From the NCBI GenBank assembly GCA_030695205.1, contig JAUYTN010000018.1, positions 1 through 64,000 of the forward strand: 64,000 nt of DNA. Reading direction: 5' to 3'. This document shows, piece after piece, positions 57,026 to 64,000 of this stretch. The notes beneath the pieces were generated by a model. That model ran no database searches. It was not told where the DNA came from and saw only the letters and a program-made list of their open reading frames with translations. Numbering within the stretch: the first letter of the stretch is position 1; each line of letters starts with the position of its first letter. The position numbers were made by a program, and so were the translations under genes. The stretch comes from Burkholderiaceae bacterium (lineage in GTDB: Bacteria; Pseudomonadota; Gammaproteobacteria; Burkholderiales; Burkholderiaceae_C).

Positions 57026-57346
57026 GTGTTCATTTCTTCCGCATACGCCCAAGCCGCCGGTGCCGCCGACACCCCCAGCACACTCATGAGCATGCTGCCG
57101 CTGGTGCTGATGTTCGTGGTTCTGTACTTCGTCATGATCCGCCCGCAAATGAAAAAGGCCAAAGAACACAAGCTCATGGTCGAGGCGCTGGCCAAGGGCG
57201 ACGAAGTGGTGGTAGCTGGTGGGCTGATGGGCAAAATTGCCAAACTGGGTGAAACCGTCATTGGCGTGGAGATCTCCGAGGGTGTGGAGGTGCAGATGCA
57301 GCGCTCCGCGGTGGTGCAGGTACTGCCCAAGGGCAGCATCAAGTAA
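57026..57346 (+). CDS. yajC: Preprotein translocase subunit YajC
   Basis: YajC joins SecD and SecF in the accessory SecDF-YajC complex of the Sec translocon. The 106-residue protein has a short exported N-terminus, one membrane helix (LPLVLMFVVLYFVMIRPQMK, about residues 22-41), and the conserved KGDEVVVAGGLMGKIAKL domain. The start is GTG 57026 (VFISSAYAQA), supported by CTGGAG about 9 bases upstream. In many relatives queA and tgt precede it; here a LysR remnant does. Confidence 0.94.
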   Translation: MFISSAYAQAAGAADTPSTLMSMLPLVLMFVVLYFVMIRPQMKKAKEHKLMVEALAKGDEVVVAGGLMGKIAKLGETVIGVEISEGVEVQMQRSAVVQVLPKGSIK

Positions 57347-57476
57347 GCAGGCTCGCCCTGACCCTTCAGTTTCTGGTTCCCTCAAAACGGGCGGCGCGGC
57401 CCCTGGCTCCGGCACTTGACCGGTGGTCCGGGTGGCCACAGCCGCCTTTGGTGTTTCTGCAACCGGTGCCCCGCAC

Positions 57477-59363
57477 ATGAACCGTTATCCCATCTGGAAG
57501 TACGCGATCATTCTGATCATGCTGCTCATTGGCAGCATCTACAGCCTGCCCAACCTCTTTGGCGAGGCGCCTGCGGTGCAGCTGTCATCGACCAAGGCGA
57601 CCTCCAAGCTCGATGCGGCAGCCCTGGGCAAGGTGGAAGAGGTGCTGGCGGCCAACAGCCTGCAGGCCGCCATGATCCAGATGGACGGCGCCTCCATCAA
57701 GGCCCGCTTTGACGACACCGACACCCAATTGCGGGCCCGTGATGCCCTCGAAAAAGCCTTCAACCCCGACCCCGCCGACCCCTCGCATGTGGTGGCCCTG
57801 AACCTGCTGCCCCGCACACCCGCGTGGCTGCAGGCCTTGCATGCCTCTCCCATGTACCTGGGGTTGGACCTGCGCGGCGGCGTTCACTTTTTGCTGCAGG
57901 TGGACATGGACGGGGCGCTGACCAAGCGGGTGGAAGCCCTGGGCGGCGATCTTCGCCTGGCCCTGCGGGACAAAAATATCCGCCACGGCGGCATCAACCG
58001 CAATGGCCAGACCCTGGAGCTGCGCTTGCGCGACGAAGCGACACAACAGGCCGCTTCCAACCTGCTGCAAGACCAGTTCCCCGATCTGCAGGTCACCACC
58101 CGGACCGAGGGCGGCGAACCCCGCCTGCTGCTGACCATCAAGCCCGAATCGGCCCGCCGGGTGCAGGAACAGGCGCTCAAGCAAAACATCACCACCTTGC
58201 ACAACCGCATCAACGAGCTGGGTGTGGCTGAGCCGGTCATCCAGCAACAGGGGCTGGACCGCATCGTCGTGCAACTTCCCGGCGTGCAAGACACCGCCAA
58301 AGCCAAAGACATTCTGGGCCGCACAGCCACGCTGGAGCTGCGCATGGTGGACGAAAGCTCGGAGGGCCGGGCTGCCGAAGAAGGCAGTGGCGCGGTTCCG
58401 TTTGGCTCGGAGCGCCACCTGGACCGCGACGGCCGGGCGGTCATTACCCGCCGCCAGGTGGTTCTGACGGGTGAAAACCTCACCGATGCCCAGGCCGGTT
58501 TCGACAGCCAGACCCAGGAAGCCGCTGTTCACCTGACCCTGGACGCGAAGGGTGCGCGGATTTTTCGGGACATCACCCGCGAAAACATCGGCAAACGCAT
58601 GGCCATTTTGCTGTTTGAAAAAGGCAAGGGCGAGGTGGTGACCGCGCCGGTGATTCGCAGCGAAATTGGCGGCGGCAGGGTCCAGATTTCGGGCAGCATG
58701 TCCACCGCCGAGGCCAGCGACACCGCCTTGCTGCTGCGCGCGGGCTCGCTGGCAGCGCCCATGGACATCATCGAAGAGCGCACCATTGGCCCCAGCCTGG
58801 GCGCAGAAAACATCGCCAAGGGCTTCAACAGCGTGATCTGGGGCTTTGTGGTGATTGCGGTGTTCATGTGCGTGTACTACGCCATGTTCGGGGTGTTTTC
58901 CAGCATTTCGCTGGCCTTCAACCTGGTGCTGCTGGTGGCGGTGCTGTCCATGCTGCAAGCCACCCTGACGCTGCCGGGCATGGCCGCCATGGCCCTGGCA
59001 CTGGGCATGGCCATTGATGCCAACGTGCTCATCAACGAACGGGTGCGAGAGGAGCTGCGCAACGGCGCGTCGCCACAGGCCGCCATCAATGCCGGCTACG
59101 ACCGGGCATGGGGCACCATCCTGGACTCCAACGTCACCACCCTGATCGCTGGTGTTGCGCTGCTGATCTTCGGCTCTGGCCCGGTGCGCGGGTTTGCGGT
59201 GGTGCACTGCATCGGCATCCTGACCTCCATGTTCTCGGCGGTGTTTTTCTCCCGCGGGCTGGTCAACTTCTGGTACGGCCGCCAGAAAAAGCTCAAAACC
59301 ATGTCCATTGGCACGGTCTGGCGGCCGGAAAAGCCCGGCAAAAGCCTGACCCCCGCCGACTGA
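57477..59363 (+). CDS. secD: Protein translocase subunit SecD
   Basis: SecD, with SecF, uses the proton gradient to pull proteins through the membrane. The 628-residue protein has an N-terminal membrane helix (MNRYPIWKYAIILIMLLIGS), the D1 motif YLGLDLRGGVHFLLQVD, the large periplasmic domain, LHNRINELGVAEPVIQQQG, and five further helices with the D4/D5 region AMALALGMAIDANVLINERV. Length fits the family. It lies 130 bases after yajC and 35 before secF. Confidence 0.97.
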   Translation: MNRYPIWKYAIILIMLLIGSIYSLPNLFGEAPAVQLSSTKATSKLDAAALGKVEEVLAANSLQAAMIQMDGASIKARFDDTDTQLRARDALEKAFNPDPADPSHVVALNLLPRTPAWLQALHASPMYLGLDLRGGVHFLLQVDMDGALTKRVEALGGDLRLALRDKNIRHGGINRNGQTLELRLRDEATQQAASNLLQDQFPDLQVTTRTEGGEPRLLLTIKPESARRVQEQALKQNITTLHNRINELGVAEPVIQQQGLDRIVVQLPGVQDTAKAKDILGRTATLELRMVDESSEGRAAEEGSGAVPFGSERHLDRDGRAVITRRQVVLTGENLTDAQAGFDSQTQEAAVHLTLDAKGARIFRDITRENIGKRMAILLFEKGKGEVVTAPVIRSEIGGGRVQISGSMSTAEASDTALLLRAGSLAAPMDIIEERTIGPSLGAENIAKGFNSVIWGFVVIAVFMCVYYAMFGVFSSISLAFNLVLLVAVLSMLQATLTLPGMAAMALALGMAIDANVLINERVREELRNGASPQAAINAGYDRAWGTILDSNVTTLIAGVALLIFGSGPVRGFAVVHCIGILTSMFSAVFFSRGLVNFWYGRQKKLKTMSIGTVWRPEKPGKSLTPAD

Positions 59364-59398
59364 CCCCCCCGACACCGCTGTACCCAGGACATTCCGCC

Positions 59399-60346
59399 AT
59401 GGAACTCTTCAAGATCCGCAAGGACATCCAGTTCATGAAACACGCGTTGGTGCTCAACGCGTTTTCCTTCCTCACATTTTTGGCTGCCGTGTTCTTCCTG
59501 TTCCACAAGGGCCTGAACCTGTCGGTGGAGTTCACGGGTGGCACCGTCATCGAGGTGGCCTACGAGCAGCCCGCCGACGTCAACCGGGTGCGCGAGGTCA
59601 TTGCCGGGCTGGGCTATGCCGAGGCCCAGGTGCAAAACTTCGGTACGTCGCGCGACGTGATGATGCGCCTGCCCCCCATCGCCGGGCAAACCTCGGGCCA
59701 GCAAAGCGAAGCGGTGCTGAGCGCCCTCAGGGCCGAAACCCCTGGCGTGCAGATGCGGCGCACCGAGTTCGTGGGCCCCCAGGTGGGCAAAGAGCTGGCA
59801 GAGGACGGCCTGCTGGCCCTGTCGCTGGTGATTGTGGGCATCATGATTTACCTGGCCCTTCGGTTCGAGTGGAAGTACGCCGTCTCGGCCATCATCGCCA
59901 ACTTGCACGACGTGATCATCATCCTGGGCTTCTTTGCGTTTTTCCAGTGGGAGTTTTCACTGGCGGTGCTGGCCGCCGTGCTGGCGGTGCTGGGCTACTC
60001 GGTCAACGAGTCGGTGGTGATTTTTGACCGCATCCGCGAGACCTTTCGCAAGCAGCGGCGCATGGCTCCCATCGAGGTCATTGACCACGCCATCACCTCC
60101 ACCATCAGCCGGACCGTCATCACCCACGGCTCCACACAGATCATGGTGCTGTCCATGCTGCTGTTTGGCGGGCCCACGCTGTTTTACTTTGCACTGGCGC
60201 TGACCATTGGCATTTTGTTCGGCATCTACTCCTCCGTCTTTGTGGCGGCGGCGGTGGCCATGTGGCTGGGCATCAAGCGGGAAGACCTCATCCGCGACAA
60301 AAAAGAAGGCAACCCGGACGACCCCAACCATGGCGCAACTGTTTGA
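59399..60346 (+). CDS. secF: Protein translocase subunit SecF
   Basis: The 315-residue partner of SecD. It has an N-terminal helix (about residues 20-38), the VEFTGGTVIEV motif of the periplasmic part, and five helices carrying AVLGYSVNESVVIFDRIRE, the SecF signature with the conserved Asp. ATG 59399 gives MELFKIRKDIQFM, the usual start in betaproteobacteria. With yajC and secD it forms one transcription unit, which may continue into the DUF1631 gene 33 bases on. Confidence 0.97.
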   Translation: MELFKIRKDIQFMKHALVLNAFSFLTFLAAVFFLFHKGLNLSVEFTGGTVIEVAYEQPADVNRVREVIAGLGYAEAQVQNFGTSRDVMMRLPPIAGQTSGQQSEAVLSALRAETPGVQMRRTEFVGPQVGKELAEDGLLALSLVIVGIMIYLALRFEWKYAVSAIIANLHDVIIILGFFAFFQWEFSLAVLAAVLAVLGYSVNESVVIFDRIRETFRKQRRMAPIEVIDHAITSTISRTVITHGSTQIMVLSMLLFGGPTLFYFALALTIGILFGIYSSVFVAAAVAMWLGIKREDLIRDKKEGNPDDPNHGATV

Positions 60347-60379
60347 GGCCAGCCCCACCCTCCAGCCACATTCGCCACT

Positions 60380-62680
60380 GTGTCTGCCTCTCTCCGACTG
60401 AGCGACACCGCACAGGCTGCGCGACAGGTGTTCTGCGCCCAGGTGGGCCTGGCCCTGCCCCGCCTCGGTGACGACCTGCGCCAGTCCCTCGAAGACCGAC
60501 TGACCCACGCCCGCACGCCCAAAGAGTTTCAGTTTGTGCGCGACACGCTGGCCGAGCTGCAGCGGCTGGACCGCGCCTGGATGGACGGTGTGCGTGCGGC
60601 CCTGCTGCAGCGGCAAAAGCCAGCGGGTGCACCCCAGCGCTTCCAGCACACCGTGCCTGGCCGCCTGGAGCTGCAGGCCACCGAGGTGGTGGAAGACGAG
60701 CTGCTGGCATCGCGCCTGGCCGAGAGCATTGCCGAGGCCAACCAGCAGGCCTGGCGGGACCTCAAGCTGCGGCTGCAGTTCACCCAGGACATGCGCGACC
60801 TGTCTCCCCATGACGTGACCCGGCCCATGGCGCTGGCCAAGCTGCTGGTCGAAGAATGGATACACGCGGGCCTGAGCCGGGAGAGCTGGCAAAAGCTGGC
60901 CCCCACCCTGCATGCCAGTGCAGGCCAGCACCTGGCAGGTGCATACGCCGAGGCCAACCGGCTGCTGGTGAGCCGAGGGGTGCTGGCAGACATCGACCTG
61001 AAACATGTGGTGCGCAAAGCGGCCACTGCGCCAGCGGGTGCGCGGGCGTCCGAGCCGGACGACTCCGGCCACGCACCGGCGGCTGGCGGCGAAGGTGGAC
61101 CACCAGGCGGAGTGGGCCTGCAGTGGTGGAGCAGGGTGCGCACCCAAACCCAGGACATGGTGGGGAGATTGGCCCGCCTGCTGGGCGAACGGAGTACGCC
61201 ACCGGGACCTGCGGACTCGCCCGCGACAGCGGGCGACGGCACGGCCCACCACCCGCCACCCATGCACCCATCGCCCGCCCTGGAGGCGATGTTGATGGCC
61301 GAGCAGCGCCAGCCGCTGCGCATGGCAGCGTCCAGTGGCGGCTCCGGCCAGGCCTTCGAATCCACCGCCGGTTTGCAGCAGGTGCAGTGGGCGGCCCAGC
61401 AGCTGCACCAGCAAACCCGGAACCTCAAACAAGCGGCCGAGTCCCCCAGCGAAAAGGCCATCATTGAAATCGTCGCCCTGATGTTCCAGAGCATCCTGAG
61501 CGAAGACCGGATTCAGCCCAGCCTGCGGGTGTGGTTTGCGCGCCTGCAGATACCCGTACTGCGGGTGGCACTGGCCGAGCCCGACTTTTTCAACTCCATG
61601 CAGCACCCGGCCCGCCGGCTGATCGACCGCATGGGTGCCTGCGTCATGGGCTTTGACAGCCAGGTGGCTGAGGTGAGCGCACAGGAACTGGAAGCGGAAA
61701 TTCGGCGCACGGTGCAGGTCATCGAGCAGTACCCCGAAAGTGGGCGGCGGGTGTTCCAGCTGGCGCTGGACGAGTTCCAGAAGTTTCTGGCACGGCACCT
61801 GCAGTCGCAGGGCCAGACCGGGCGGGTGGTCAGCCTGGCCCAGCAGGTCGAGCAAAAGGAAACCCTGGCGGTGCAGTACACCATCGAGATGCGCAAGCAA
61901 CTCAATGACATGCCGGTGCACGACAGCATCCGCCATTTCCTGTTCAAGGTGTGGGCAGAGGTGCTGGCCATTGCCACCGTGAAGTTTGGCCCGCAGCACG
62001 AAACCATGCTGGCCCTCAAGCAGGCGGCCTCCGACCTGGTCTGGGCGGCCAGTGGCAAGCCCACACGGGCCGAGCGCTCGCAGGTGATTGCACAACTCCC
62101 CGGCTTGCTGACCCGCCTGCGCAAGGGCATGACCCTGATGGGCATGGACAACGCCACACAGGACGAAGAGGTCAAGGCCATCAGTGCCATCCTGGCCGAT
62201 GCCTTCATGTCGAAAACCGAAACGATACCGGCCGACCAACTCGCGGCGGTGACGCGCAACCTGTCCAACCTAGAGGACTTCCTGCCGCTGAGCGACGACA
62301 GCGACCTGGAGCTGGACCAGGACAGCATCGAACTGATCACCGGTATCGATGCGTCAAACATTGAAGTCATCACCCACGGCGGTGCAGCCCCAGCCCATGC
62401 CGTCAGGGCCTGGGCCAATGAGCTGCAGCTGGGCACCTGGCTGCGCATGGACCACAACCACCACGTGTCCCAGGTGCAGTTGGCCTGGCGCAGCGAGCGG
62501 GGACAGCTGTGCCTGTTTGTGACGGCACGCCAGCGCTACTACCTCATGCAGTCGGCGCGGGTTGCCTCCTACCTGCAAGCCGGTCTGCTGGTGCCTGTGG
62601 AGGATGAATCGCTGACGGTACGCGCAACCCGATCGGCCCTTGAAAAACTCGACGCCAACCCGGAGCGCCTGCTGACCTGA
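60380..62680 (+). CDS. DUF1631 family protein
   Basis: The 766-residue protein is a DUF1631 member, a large helix-rich family of unknown function found in Gamma- and Betaproteobacteria. Family-like blocks are EDELLASRLAESIAEANQQA, RPMALAKLLVEEW, FQSILSEDRIQPSLRVWFARLQIP seen as adjacent segments, MQHPARRLIDRMG, and a C-terminal PilZ-like beta stretch LRMDHNHHVSQVQLAWRSE. The Gly/Ala-rich segment at about residues 215-300 is probably disordered. The start GTG 60380 has no strong ribosome site, so it is uncertain. It converges on dprA. Confidence 0.85.
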   Translation: MSASLRLSDTAQAARQVFCAQVGLALPRLGDDLRQSLEDRLTHARTPKEFQFVRDTLAELQRLDRAWMDGVRAALLQRQKPAGAPQRFQHTVPGRLELQATEVVEDELLASRLAESIAEANQQAWRDLKLRLQFTQDMRDLSPHDVTRPMALAKLLVEEWIHAGLSRESWQKLAPTLHASAGQHLAGAYAEANRLLVSRGVLADIDLKHVVRKAATAPAGARASEPDDSGHAPAAGGEGGPPGGVGLQWWSRVRTQTQDMVGRLARLLGERSTPPGPADSPATAGDGTAHHPPPMHPSPALEAMLMAEQRQPLRMAASSGGSGQAFESTAGLQQVQWAAQQLHQQTRNLKQAAESPSEKAIIEIVALMFQSILSEDRIQPSLRVWFARLQIPVLRVALAEPDFFNSMQHPARRLIDRMGACVMGFDSQVAEVSAQELEAEIRRTVQVIEQYPESGRRVFQLALDEFQKFLARHLQSQGQTGRVVSLAQQVEQKETLAVQYTIEMRKQLNDMPVHDSIRHFLFKVWAEVLAIATVKFGPQHETMLALKQAASDLVWAASGKPTRAERSQVIAQLPGLLTRLRKGMTLMGMDNATQDEEVKAISAILADAFMSKTETIPADQLAAVTRNLSNLEDFLPLSDDSDLELDQDSIELITGIDASNIEVITHGGAAPAHAVRAWANELQLGTWLRMDHNHHVSQVQLAWRSERGQLCLFVTARQRYYLMQSARVASYLQAGLLVPVEDESLTVRATRSALEKLDANPERLLT

Positions 62681-62684
62681 GCCA

Positions 62685-62703
62685 GGACTGGGCGGTTCAG
62701 TCC
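62685..62703. terminator. Possible hairpin between the convergent DUF1631 and dprA genes
   Basis: GGACTG and CAGTCC form a 6-bp stem with a 7-base loop in the 44-base gap between the two stops. An overlapping ACTGGG/CCCAGT pairing is an alternative. No T-run follows on either strand. Confidence 0.3.
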
Positions 62704-62724
62704 CAGTGGCCGAGCGCCAAACCC

Positions 62725-63915
62725 TCAGGCGCGCACCAGGCGCTGGAACAGCCCGCCGGGCAGGCGGGCAACGTGCCCATCGAGCTCCAGTTCCATGAGC
62801 CAGGCCTGCAAGTCGGCAGCCACGTGTCCGCTGCGCGCCTGCAGCGCGTCCAGGCTCAGGGGGTCAAACCCCATGGTCTGCAGCACCTTCCCCGGCACGC
62901 CTGGCACCGTGTCGAGGGCCGCGACGAGCAACCCTTCTGGCGCAGAACCCACGGCATTGGCTGGCAGAGCCCCGGCACCCTGGCGGCCCGGTGCATCCGG
63001 TGCGGCTGTTGCGTCCGGTGCCATGACCAGACGCATGTCCTCCAACACGTCTTGTGCGGTTTCCACCAGCTTGGCCCCCTGGCGAATGAGCGCATGGCAG
63101 CCCTTGGCCAGGGTGGAGTGGATGGAGCCGGGAATGGCAAACACCTCCCGCCCCATGTCGGCAGCCAACTGGGCGGTGATGAGCGAGCCCGACGCCAGCG
63201 CGGCCTCCACCACCAGGGTGCCCTGCGACAGACCCGCGATGATGCGGTTGCGCTTGGGAAAGTGGGAGGGGTTGGGTGGTGAGCCCAGCGCGAACTCGCT
63301 CAGCAACAGGCCTTGCTGGGCAATCCGGTGCGCCAGCGCGAGGTGGCGGCGCGGGTACACCCGGTCCAGCCCCGTGCCCACCACCGCGATGGTGGTCCCG
63401 CCACCGTCCAGCGCACCCTCATGGGCGGCGCCATCGATGCCAAGCGCCAGGCCGGACACGATGCACACCCCTGCGGCCCCGAGGGCACGCCCCATCTGCC
63501 CGGCATTGAGCACCCCCTGGGCCGTCGGGTTGCGGCTGCCCACCACTGCCAGGCGCTGGGGATGAGCCAGCAACTCAACCCGCCCCTGCCAGTACAGCAA
63601 CAGGGGTGGATCGGCCATTTCCAGCAGCTCCACGGGATAGCGGGGGTCGGTGAGGGTCAGTACACCCCGGTCGGGGGCGGCCGCCAGCCACTGCCGGGTG
63701 GTGGCGCACAGCTCGGCCAAGTCCGCAGGCTCAGCCCGCAATGCCGCGCTGCGGGCCTGACCCACGGCCTCCTTGAGCACCTGGGGAAGCTGCGCAAACA
63801 CCTGCTCGGGACTGCCAAAACAGGCCAGCAGCTCGCGGGCGGTGATGTCACCCACGCCAGGGGTGAGGCTCAGCCTCAGCCACGCGCGCAAATCGCCAGG
63901 CTCAGGGGTTGGCAA
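62725..63915 (-). CDS. dprA: DNA-processing protein DprA
   Basis: DprA loads RecA on incoming single-stranded DNA during natural transformation. The 396-residue protein has an N-terminal SAM-like part (LRLSLTPGVGDITARELL), the Rossmann-like core with VVGSRNPTAQG, SGLALGIDGAAHEGAL, VGTGLDRVYPRRH, FPKRNRIIAGLSQGTLVVEA and GSLITAQLAADMGREVFAIPG, and a C-terminal winged-helix-like part. No ATG precedes the conserved core. TTG 63915, which overlaps the upstream LysM gene by 14 bases, is the best start. Confidence 0.93.
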   Translation of the reverse strand: MPTPEPGDLRAWLRLSLTPGVGDITARELLACFGSPEQVFAQLPQVLKEAVGQARSAALRAEPADLAELCATTRQWLAAAPDRGVLTLTDPRYPVELLEMADPPLLLYWQGRVELLAHPQRLAVVGSRNPTAQGVLNAGQMGRALGAAGVCIVSGLALGIDGAAHEGALDGGGTTIAVVGTGLDRVYPRRHLALAHRIAQQGLLLSEFALGSPPNPSHFPKRNRIIAGLSQGTLVVEAALASGSLITAQLAADMGREVFAIPGSIHSTLAKGCHALIRQGAKLVETAQDVLEDMRLVMAPDATAAPDAPGRQGAGALPANAVGSAPEGLLVAALDTVPGVPGKVLQTMGFDPLSLDALQARSGHVAADLQAWLMELELDGHVARLPGGLFQRLVRA

Positions 63916-64000
63916 ACCGGTCTCCCACCTTCACCTCGTCGGTGATGTCCAGCACCAGGGCGTAAGACAAGCGCTCGAACACCCGGAAAACCACCATCAG
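63902..64000 (-). CDS. C-terminal tail of a LysM-domain protein (cut by window edge)
   Basis: The last 32 residues of a frame entering from the right edge: FRVFERLSYALVLDITDEVK, then VGDRFANP and a TGA stop. In betaproteobacteria a LysM peptidoglycan-binding protein commonly ends this way directly before dprA. Its own LysM domain lies outside the window, so this call rests on the tail and the context. Confidence 0.6.
   Translation of the reverse strand: MMVVFRVFERLSYALVLDITDEVKVGDRFANP

Noticed and set aside
59957..62239. 760-codon frame antisense to secF and the DUF1631 gene
   Set aside because: Shadow of secF and DUF1631; no start context and no recognisable domains.

Overview
The window is about 64 kb of GC-rich bacterial chromosome. 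It looks like a betaproteobacterium of the order Burkholderiales, most likely Comamonadaceae. The grounds are the tRNA-Tyr/Gly/Thr-tuf order, the trpE / chorismate mutase / trpG and trpD / trpC arrangement, ptsN-hprK behind hpf, a DUF3717-DUF1289 protein, and a dispersed AT-rich ~45-bp repeat of the kind I associate with this family. Nearly everything is chromosomal housekeeping. I see no prophage, transposase, integrase, CRISPR array or rRNA.

Layout. 1-664: tRNA-Tyr, tRNA-Gly and tRNA-Thr lead into tuf (cut by the window edge); their promoter sits on the 3' end of ung. 680-8060: one long minus-strand tryptophan unit, trpE - chorismate mutase - trpG - ltaE - LysE exporter - trpD - small membrane protein - trpC - ung, with a candidate Trp-rich leader peptide in front. 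8185-14653: a very large AsmA-like DUF748 protein, a chalcone-isomerase-like secreted protein, gph and an MBL hydrolase. 14690-21925: a minus-strand run bamE - dapB - exbB - exbD - leuS - lptE - holA (outer-membrane assembly, lysine/peptidoglycan synthesis, proton channel, leucyl-tRNA synthetase, replication clamp loader). 22097-28628: fur, hprK, ptsN, hpf, a DUF1289 protein, an oxygen-sensor-like MBL protein, yaeQ, purB and a GST.

28638-36327 is an eight-gene minus-strand operon: FAD oxidoreductase, DUF1365, cyclopropane-fatty-acid-synthase-like methyltransferase, chalcone-isomerase-like protein, MFS carrier, DUF3833 lipoprotein, SDR and an NTF2-like protein. Such sets are known from light or singlet-oxygen stress regulons that modify membrane lipids. 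36695-45297 holds a rhomboid/rhombosortase-like protease, glnE, yhdP and a nitrilase-family amidase. 45311-52834 holds a histidine kinase and FixJ-type regulator, a 54-residue membrane protein, mltA, a MASE1-CHASE-GGDEF-EAL protein and an Lrp regulator. 53102-56707 is a fused indolepyruvate:ferredoxin oxidoreductase, divergent from the Lrp gene across a control region with overlapping perfect inverted repeats. After a deleted LysR gene come yajC-secD-secF, a DUF1631 protein, dprA and the tail of a LysM protein.

The most unusual signals are: about ten degenerate copies of one AT-rich repeat, some supplying or abutting stop codons and others inserted in frame inside genes; a separate ~79-bp palindromic element inserted in frame in leuS; the strong inverted repeats in front of the oxidoreductase; the putative trp leader peptide; and the small membrane ORF coupled between trpD and trpC.
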